Made by a program: the position numbers and the translations under genes. A DNA stretch of 10,928 nt from JALZDI01 sp965653225 (GTDB lineage: Bacteria; Actinomycetota; Actinomycetes; Propionibacteriales; Nocardioidaceae), in assembly GCA_965653225.1 (NCBI GenBank), contig CBFGZI010000124.1:1-10928 (forward strand), read 5' to 3'. Of this stretch, positions 6,084 to 10,928 are shown piece by piece. The notes under the pieces were generated by a model. That model was not told where the DNA came from. It made no database searches and was given only the letters and a program-made list of their open reading frames with translations. Every line of letters starts with the position of its first letter. The stretch's first letter is position 1.

Positions 6084-7148
6084 CGGATCTCGTGTGCCAC
6101 GACGCAGGACGATCCGGCATCGGCCGAGGTTCCGGTCGTCGTGGACGGTGCGCCAGCCGTGTGCGGTCGCGAGCGCGCACATCCGCTCCAGCGACGCGGC
6201 CGTGGCCAGGTCGTCCTCGCCGGCGACCTCGGCCTCGTCGTCACCGAGCGCGCGCACCTCCAGCGGCCCGGCGTCTTCGCGGCTGTGGGGGGACCCGGCC
6301 ACCTTGGGCCGGCCGGACCGCTGGGCCAGGTCTGCGAGCACTGCCAGGTCGGTGGGCGAGGTGACCTTCGCAGCGCCTCCGGCGAGGGCGGCCACCGCCC
6401 GCGGGTCGTCGCGGCACACCGCCGCGTAGACCGCCTCGCGCGCACCCAGAGCGAACATGTCACCGGCCTCGTCGCGCAGCACGGCCGCGGCACCAGGCCC
6501 GTCGGAACCGGGTGGCAGCACGCGGTCGGCGAGGCCGCGTACGACGGCCACCGGCCGTCCGGCCAGCTTGCCCTTGACCAGGTCGGCGGCCGCGGCGACC
6601 TCGTCGCCGACCGCAGGTGCGGTGACCTCCAGCAGGTTGCCGTGCGGGTCCGACCGGCCGGCGTGGTCGTCGAGCGGGAGCAGCCCGGCGCAGCCGATCG
6701 CGATGTCGGTCTGGCCCTCCCGCCACGGGCGGCCGGCGGTGTCGGAGACGACCACCGCGACGTTGCGGCCCGACAGGTCGAGCAGCCGGGCGCGCAGCAG
6801 CCGGGCCGACCCGTCCGGGTCCTCGGGGAGCATTACGACGGTGCCCGGCTCGGTGTTGCTGGCGTCGACGCCGGCCGCGGCCAGCGTCAGCCCGTGCCGC
6901 GTGCGCGCGATCGTCGTCGGCCCGCGGCGTGCGACCACGCGTGCGGTCTCGGCCTCGATGACCGAGTCCCGGTCGGCCCACACCACCTGCCCCTCGGCCT
7001 TGCTCACCACCTTGCTCGTCACAACGACGATATCGCCGTCGTGCAGGTCGGCGGCATCGGCCACCAGTCGCGCAAGGTCGTCGCCGGGACGCACCTCGGG
7101 CAGCCGCTCGGCCGCGATGAGACCGATGCGCCCGGTTGCTGGCTTCAC
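6081..7148 (-). CDS. cofE: Coenzyme F420-0:L-glutamate ligase, FbiB-like without the nitroreductase domain
   Basis: This is a 355-residue cytosolic ligase that uses GTP to add gamma-linked glutamates to F420-0, the last steps of coenzyme F420 synthesis. The CofE domain covers residues 1 to about 245: GDIVVVTSKVVSKAEG (38-53), SDTAGRPWREGQTDIAIG (135-152), the DPHGNLLEVTAPAVGDE segment (167-183) and ADLVKGKLAGRP (188-199), which carry the metal, GTP and substrate contacts of the family. Mycobacterial FbiB has about 450 residues, with a C-terminal FMN nitroreductase domain that reduces dehydro-F420-0. Here only about 110 residues follow the ligase domain, no nitroreductase arginine motif is visible, and the tail (LEVRALGDDEAEV, ending IVLRRGTRDP) is not recognised. 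The GTG start lies in GTGA overlapping the cofD stop, so translation is probably coupled. Ligase identity is firm; the role of the tail is unknown. Confidence 0.93.
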   Translation of the reverse strand: MKPATGRIGLIAAERLPEVRPGDDLARLVADAADLHDGDIVVVTSKVVSKAEGQVVWADRDSVIEAETARVVARRGPTTIARTRHGLTLAAAGVDASNTEPGTVVMLPEDPDGSARLLRARLLDLSGRNVAVVVSDTAGRPWREGQTDIAIGCAGLLPLDDHAGRSDPHGNLLEVTAPAVGDEVAAAADLVKGKLAGRPVAVVRGLADRVLPPGSDGPGAAAVLRDEAGDMFALGAREAVYAAVCRDDPRAVAALAGGAAKVTSPTDLAVLADLAQRSGRPKVAGSPHSREDAGPLEVRALGDDEAEVAGEDDLATAASLERMCALATAHGWRTVHDDRNLGRCRIVLRRGTRDP

Positions 7149-8215
7149 CGGTGCGTGCCCCCGGCGACCTCCTGCGACATCTGCAGCGCCGCGGCCGCCA
7201 TCGCCTCGGTCGCGTTCACGTCGGTCATCAGCAGCGGGACCGCCCGGCAGGCGATTCCCGCGGCGGCGACGTCGTCGACCGCGTCACGGTCGGCGGTGTG
7301 TACCAGCCAGCCGTCGAGGATGCCACCGGCCGAGCGCGCGCCGTAGTGGCGGGCGACCGCCGCTGCCGAGGTCTCGACGTCGATCGCGCTGAGCACGGCG
7401 TCGGCCATGCCGCGTACGGGCCGGTCGGCGACGATGGGGGAGACCCCGACCACCGGGGCCCGCGTCTCCCGCAGCGCCTCGCGCACCCCGGGCACCGACA
7501 GGATCGTGCCGACGGACACGACGGGGTTCGACGGGGGCAGCAGCACCACGTCGGCCTCGGTGATCGCCTCCAGCACGCCGGGTGCGGGCTTGCTGTCGTC
7601 GGCGCCGACCACCACCACCTCGCGAGCCGGGACCTCCGCCCGCAGGCGCACCCAGTACTCCTGGAAGTGCACGGCCCGGCGGCCTCCCGGGCTGTCGGGG
7701 TCGTCGATCACGATGTGGGTCTCGGCGCGGTCGTCGGTCATCGGCAGCAGGTCGACCAGGGTGCGGTACGGGATCGGCCAGCGGGTGCACAGCGCACGGG
7801 TGATGTCCGACAGCGGGTAGCCGGCACCCATCATCTGGGTGCGCACCAGGTGGGTGGCCAGGTCGCGGTCGCCGAGCCCGAACCAGCTCGGTTCGACACC
7901 GTACGCGGCCAGCTCCTCCTTGGCGTGCCAGGTCTCGCCCCGACGGCCCCAGCCGCGGTCCTCGTCGATGCCGTCGCCGAGCGTGTACATGACGGTGTCG
8001 AGGTCGGGGCACACCCGCAGGCCGAACATCCACATGTCGTCGGCGGTGTTCGCGACCACGCTGAGCCGGTCCCCGGACGGCTCAGAAGGCTGGTTTCCGG
8101 ACTGAGTGCCGGGTTCGTCCTCGCGGCCGGGAACGGGTCCGTGGTCGAGCAGGCTGAGCAGGCCACGCAGGAACCGTGCGCCGCCGATGCCCCCGGAGAG
8201 CGCGGTGATGTGCAT
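7145..8215 (-). CDS. cofD: 2-phospho-L-lactate (or phosphoenolpyruvate) transferase of F420 synthesis
   Basis: This 356-residue enzyme (CofD; FbiA in mycobacteria) transfers the phospholactyl or enolpyruvyl-phosphate group from its GDP-linked donor to Fo, giving F420-0 or dehydro-F420-0. Family motifs in order are GGIGGARFLRGL (8-19), NTADDMWMFGLRVCPDLDT (56-74), YTLGDGIDEDRGWGRRGETW (77-96), WFGLGDRDLATHLVRT (111-126), LPMTDD (157-162), LLPPSNPVVSVGTIL (225-239) and VVGVSPIV (255-262). Residues about 24-50 form a polar Pro/Gly/Ser/Glu-rich insert before the NTADD motif, probably a surface loop. The ATG at 8215 gives the conserved MHITALSGG N-terminus; an in-frame GTG at 8230 would add five residues and cannot be excluded. 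The stop overlaps the cofE start by 4 bp, forming a two-gene unit. The donor-making enzyme (CofC/FbiD) and the Fo synthase are not in this window. It is divergent from whiB. Confidence 0.93.
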   Translation of the reverse strand: MHITALSGGIGGARFLRGLLSLLDHGPVPGREDEPGTQSGNQPSEPSGDRLSVVANTADDMWMFGLRVCPDLDTVMYTLGDGIDEDRGWGRRGETWHAKEELAAYGVEPSWFGLGDRDLATHLVRTQMMGAGYPLSDITRALCTRWPIPYRTLVDLLPMTDDRAETHIVIDDPDSPGGRRAVHFQEYWVRLRAEVPAREVVVVGADDSKPAPGVLEAITEADVVLLPPSNPVVSVGTILSVPGVREALRETRAPVVGVSPIVADRPVRGMADAVLSAIDVETSAAAVARHYGARSAGGILDGWLVHTADRDAVDDVAAAGIACRAVPLLMTDVNATEAMAAAALQMSQEVAGGTHR

Positions 8216-8281
8216 GGCCAGCAGTGTCACCTACCCACTGGCCGAGCTTGCATGCGGCCGTCGCGAATACCAGACTCGCGC

Positions 8282-8310
8282 TTGACTTCACGGCATTTCG
8301 GGCATGTAAT
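8282..8310 (+). promoter_or_regulatory. Sigma70-type promoter of whiB
   Basis: TTGACT (8282-8287) and TGTAAT (8305-8310) each match five of six consensus bases and are separated by 17 bp. Transcription should start near 8317, giving an untranslated leader of about 88 nt before the whiB GTG. TTCAC occurs three times around it (8287-8291, 8311-8315, 8324-8328), the last two inside a TTCACT pair 13 bp apart, which may be a regulator site near the start point. Confidence 0.65.
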
Positions 8311-8390
8311 TTCACTCGTGTCGTTCACTTGGCTCCCCCCGCAAGCCAGCGCAAGGGCGACGGACCGGACACACACAGGTACGAGGGTCG

Positions 8391-8396
8391 AGGAGG
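8391..8396 (+). promoter_or_regulatory. Strong ribosome binding site that decides the whiB start
   Basis: AGGAGG is followed by 8 nt and GTG at 8405. This selects the GTG over a later in-frame ATG (8429) and shows that the open frame extending hundreds of codons upstream is not coding. Confidence 0.75.
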
Positions 8397-8404
8397 CGAG
8401 CACC

Positions 8405-8662
8405 GTGCATGAGTTCGATGTGCTCGACATGACAGACACCGAGGAGCTCAGCTGGCAGGAGCGTGCCCTGTGCGCTCAGACCGATCCGGAGGCGTTCTTC
8501 CCGGAGAAGGGCGGGTCCACGCGGGAGGCGAAGAAGGTGTGCCTCTCGTGCGAGGTTCGGGCTGAGTGCCTCGAGTACGCCCTGCAGCACGACGAGCGCT
8601 TCGGCATCTGGGGCGGCATGTCCGAGAGGGAGCGGCGAAAGCTCAAGAAGCGGGTCAGCTGA
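8405..8662 (+). CDS. whiB: WhiB-family iron-sulfur regulator (WhiB/WhiB2 type)
   Basis: This is an 85-residue Wbl protein that binds a 4Fe-4S cluster and acts with the primary sigma factor at promoters. The four cluster ligands are Cys23, Cys46, Cys49 and Cys55 (C-x22-C-x2-C-x5-C). The core WQERALCAQTDPEAFFPEKG (17-36), the GIWGG turn (67-71) and the basic tail SERERRKLKKR (73-83) match Streptomyces WhiB and Mycobacterium WhiB2/WhmD, which control sporulation septation or cell division together with WhiA. Length is normal. Divergence from cofD/cofE is the same arrangement as whiB2 with fbiA/fbiB in mycobacteria, which supports orthology. The upstream promoter is well formed and the leader is moderately long. 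Confidence 0.95.
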   Translation: MHEFDVLDMTDTEELSWQERALCAQTDPEAFFPEKGGSTREAKKVCLSCEVRAECLEYALQHDERFGIWGGMSERERRKLKKRVS

Positions 8663-8710
8663 ACCTCTCACCGGCTCGCTCTGCGGGCACCTGAGCAGGA
8701 GGGCAGGACG

Positions 8711-8744
8711 GGGGCGCAACGGGGCGCAACGGGGCGCAACGGGG
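8711..8744. repeat. Perfect 10-bp tandem repeat, 3.4 copies
   Basis: GGGGCGCAAC is repeated exactly three times (8711-8720, 8721-8730, 8731-8740) and followed by GGGG. It starts 49 bp after the whiB stop in the gap before the glycosyltransferase. One unit is about one helical turn, so the GCGCAAC parts would lie on the same face of the helix. A protein array site, a G-rich structure or plain slippage are all possible. Confidence 0.85.
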
Positions 8745-8766
8745 GTCACTCGGGGGTTCCCAGGAG

Positions 8767-8820
8767 GGGACGGTCACCGTTCCCGACGCCGCTCCCAACG
8801 CGGATCCGACGAGGGATCCG
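8767..8820 (+). terminator. Two hairpins downstream of whiB, terminator candidates
   Basis: GGGACGG (8767-8773) pairs with CCG-T-TCCC (8777-8784, one bulged T) around a 3-nt loop. CGGATCC (8801-8807) pairs with GGATCCG (8814-8820) around GACGAG. No T-tract follows either. They sit 105-160 nt after whiB and before the next promoter candidate, so they probably end the whiB message. Confidence 0.4.
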
Positions 8821-8853
8821 GCACCGGAGCCGACATCGGGTCTGATACCCGGC

Positions 8854-8881
8854 TGGACCGGACATCGCGGTCGTCTACGCT
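8854..8881 (+). promoter_or_regulatory. Possible promoter of the glycosyltransferase gene
   Basis: TGGACC (8854-8859) and TACGCT (8876-8881, TANNNT type) are 16 bp apart. A start near 8888 would leave about 50 nt of leader before the ATG at 8938. The -35 is a modest match, so the call is tentative. Confidence 0.35.
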
Positions 8882-8937
8882 ATGCCGCGACCGATCGCGT
8901 CCCCGTCCCTCCCCGCCGAGTCCGAGGTAGTCCAGGC

Positions 8938-10928
8938 ATGAGCCCCGCTGCAGACCTGTCGCGGGGCCCGGCGACCGGCCAGACGGGGACGGGGCAGGTG
9001 CCGGCCTGGCCGCGGCGGAGACCGGTGGTCAGCGCCGTCATCGTCTGCCACGACGGGGCGCGCTGGCTGCCTCGGCTGCTGGCGACCGTGGAGGGCCAGA
9101 CCCGGCTCCCCGACCGGCTGGTCGCGGTGGACACCGGCAGCCGCGACGACACCGCGGACCTGCTGGTGCGCACGCTGGGACCCGACGCCGTCGTGACCAC
9201 CCGGCGCGACGTGGGCTTCGGCCGGGCCATCGCCACCGGCCTGTCCGCGCTCGACGACCGGGCCGTGCGCGGAGGCTGGCTCGACGGGGGCAACGGCCGG
9301 GGCGGCGGCGGCGAGCACTGGGTGTGGGTGCTGCACGACGACATGCAGCTCGACCCGCAGGCGCTGGAGCACCTGCTGGCCGCCATCGAGCGCGACACCG
9401 ACCTGTCCCTGGTCGGGCCGAAGGTCCGCGAGTGGCCGCAGCGCAAGCGGCTGCTCGAGGTCGGGCTCACCGTCACCGGCACCGCGCGAAGGGTGACCGG
9501 CGTCGACCCCGGCGAGTACGACCAGGGCCAGCACGACCGGGTGCGGCACACGCTGGCGGTCGGCAGCGCCGGCATGCTCATCCGGCGCAGCGCCTGGGAC
9601 CAGCTGAAGGGCTTCGACCCGGCGCTGCCGCTGTTCTCCGACGACCTCGACCTGGGGTGGCGCGCGGCTCGCAGCGGCATGCGGGCGGCCGTCGCGCCCG
9701 ACGCGGTCGTGTTCCACGCCGAGGCCGCCACGCGCGGCGACCGCAGCATCGACGCCGCGCACGGGATCTCCCACCGGCTCGCGCGGCCGGGCCGGCTGTC
9801 GCGGCAGCACGCGATCTACACCCTGCTCGCCAACTGCCGCGGACCGGCGGTGCCGTTCGTCGCCGTACGCCTGCTGTTCGGGTCGGTGCTCCGGGCGCTC
9901 GGCCTGCTGCTGCTCAAGGCCCCGGCCGAGGCCTGGGCCGAGGTGCGTGCGGTCGGCGCCGTGCTCGGCCACCCGAGCCGGGTGTGGCGGGGCCGCCGCC
10001 GTCGCCGCGGCATCCGGCGGCGGGGCCGGGTGCGCCACCTGCTGCCGCCGTGGTGGGCGCCGTACGGCCACGGCCTGGAGGTGACTGGGCAGCTGGTCGC
10101 CGAGGTGCTGCAGGGCATCGGCGAGCGCCGGCGCGGCGGCCGGGACGTCGAGACCGGCCCCGTCGCCGAGGAGGCCGAGAGCCTCGAGATCGGGCCGGGC
10201 CCGCTCACCTGGCTGCTCAGCCGGCCCATGGGCGTGGCGGTCGCCGTGCTCGTGCTGCTGTCGCTGTTGGCGGGGCCGTCGCTGTTCGGAGGCGGCCTGC
10301 TGCAGGGGGGTGCGCTGCTTCCCACGCCGCCGAGCGCCCAGGACTGGTGGCAGACGTTCGTCGAGTCCTGGCACCCGGTCGCGCAGGGCGGCGACGCGGC
10401 GGCTCCGCCGTACGTCGCGGTGCTCGCCGCGGTCGGCTCGCTGCTGCTGGCCAAGTCGTGGCTGGTCGTGCACCTGCTGTTCGCGATGGCGGTCCCGCTG
10501 ACCGCGCTGAGCGGGTACGTGCTGGCCCGCCGCGTGGTCGACTCCCAGCCGGTCGCGGTCTGGGCGGCCGTCACCTACGGGCTGCTGCCGGTGCTGACCG
10601 GCGCGGTGGCCCAGGGACGCCTCGGCACCGTCGCCGGTGCGGTCGTGGCCCCGCTGCTGGCACGCTGCGCCGTCGGAATCGGCGCGGCGACCACCGTGCA
10701 GGGCCGGTGGCGCGCGGCCGTCGGCTCCGGCCTGCTGCTGGCGGTGCTCGCCTCGTTCGTGCCGATGGCGCTGCCTGTCGCGATCGCGCTGGCGGTCGTC
10801 TCCTGGCTGGTGACCGGCAGCGACCGGTCGCTGCTGCCCGCGCTGGCCGGCGCGCTCGGCACGGCCCTGCTGCTCCTGCTGCCCTGGCTGCTCGACACCG
10901 GGCCGTTCGACGAGTACAAGGCGGAATT
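8938..10928 (+). CDS. GT2 glycosyltransferase fused to a polytopic membrane region (3' partial)
   Basis: From the ATG at 8938 the frame stays open to the right edge, 663 codons without a stop. Residues about 30-270 are a GT-A family 2 domain: VSAVIVCHDG (30-39), VDTGSRDDT (64-72) for nucleotide-sugar binding, HDDM (133-136) as the DXD-like metal site, GSAGMLIRR, and FSDDLDLGWRA (233-243) with the likely catalytic acid. Hydrophobic segments follow near 305-330, then an arginine-rich cytosolic patch (351-366), a charged linker, and further segments from about 431 (GVAVAVLVLLSLLAG), about 490-520, about 540-570 and beyond. It probably adds a sugar to a lipid-linked or wall glycan at the inner face of the membrane; acceptor and sugar are unknown. 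GAGG lies 10 nt before the ATG, a weak ribosome site. Similar large fusions are common near whiB in actinomycetes, from memory. Confidence 0.88.
   Translation, partial: MSPAADLSRGPATGQTGTGQVPAWPRRRPVVSAVIVCHDGARWLPRLLATVEGQTRLPDRLVAVDTGSRDDTADLLVRTLGPDAVVTTRRDVGFGRAIATGLSALDDRAVRGGWLDGGNGRGGGGEHWVWVLHDDMQLDPQALEHLLAAIERDTDLSLVGPKVREWPQRKRLLEVGLTVTGTARRVTGVDPGEYDQGQHDRVRHTLAVGSAGMLIRRSAWDQLKGFDPALPLFSDDLDLGWRAARSGMRAAVAPDAVVFHAEAATRGDRSIDAAHGISHRLARPGRLSRQHAIYTLLANCRGPAVPFVAVRLLFGSVLRALGLLLLKAPAEAWAEVRAVGAVLGHPSRVWRGRRRRRGIRRRGRVRHLLPPWWAPYGHGLEVTGQLVAEVLQGIGERRRGGRDVETGPVAEEAESLEIGPGPLTWLLSRPMGVAVAVLVLLSLLAGPSLFGGGLLQGGALLPTPPSAQDWWQTFVESWHPVAQGGDAAAPPYVAVLAAVGSLLLAKSWLVVHLLFAMAVPLTALSGYVLARRVVDSQPVAVWAAVTYGLLPVLTGAVAQGRLGTVAGAVVAPLLARCAVGIGAATTVQGRWRAAVGSGLLLAVLASFVPMALPVAIALAVVSWLVTGSDRSLLPALAGALGTALLLLLPWLLDTGPFDEYKAE

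Noticed and set aside
7136..8404. Upstream extension of the whiB frame to 508 residues
   Set aside because: It runs antisense through cofD, has no recognisable domain, and a strong AGGAGG ribosome site plus promoter place the whiB start at 8405.
8875..10473. 532-residue open frame on the minus strand opposite the glycosyltransferase
   Set aside because: Low-complexity product with no domain, opposite a + strand frame with all GT2 motifs and membrane segments.

Overview
The window is about 10.9 kb of very GC-rich DNA with strong G/C third-position bias. It carries WhiB, coenzyme F420 biosynthesis genes (CofD/FbiA and CofE/FbiB-like), a TIGR03089-type protein and a DUF3105 membrane protein. 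Together these point to an actinomycete. WhiB and the F420 genes lie side by side as they do in mycobacteria and streptomycetes. The Pro/Thr-linked secreted amidase with FG-GAP repeats would suit a Nocardioides/Kribbella-like lineage, but genus is a guess. No phage, insertion sequence, tRNA, rRNA or CRISPR array was seen, so this looks like ordinary core chromosome.

Layout, left to right. The last 20 codons of an unidentified + strand gene (2-64) are followed by a 236-bp control region holding an AT-rich perfect palindrome (203-222). A secreted 998-residue peptidoglycan amidase (301-3297, +) comes next: signal peptide, N-terminal beta-rich region, PGRP/amidase_2 domain, Lys-Pro-Thr linker and ten FG-GAP/VCBS-like repeats. 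A long bidirectional hairpin (3316-3369) separates it from a convergent block of minus-strand genes. Read in their own direction these are cofD (8215-7145), cofE (7148-6081, overlapping cofD by 4 bp), a DUF3105 membrane protein (6021-5275), a TIGR03089 protein (5179-4424) and galE (4358-3387). The last two each have a TAGGGT box 6-7 nt before the ATG, the usual layout of leaderless actinobacterial transcripts. Divergent from cofD is whiB (8405-8662, +), with a well-formed sigma70-type promoter. After a repeat-bearing gap, a large GT2 glycosyltransferase fused to a polytopic membrane region starts at 8938 and runs off the right edge.

Functionally the window joins envelope work (wall hydrolysis or remodelling, UDP-galactose supply by GalE, a membrane-anchored glycosyltransferase, a WhiB developmental/division regulator) with F420 cofactor synthesis. 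I found no clear previously undescribed system. The points most worth a second look are the CofE protein, which lacks the FbiB nitroreductase domain but has an unexplained C-terminal extension; the palindrome and hairpin; the paired leaderless promoters; the three perfect 10-bp tandem repeats after whiB; and the TIGR03089 protein, which lacks visible ANL-enzyme catalytic motifs.
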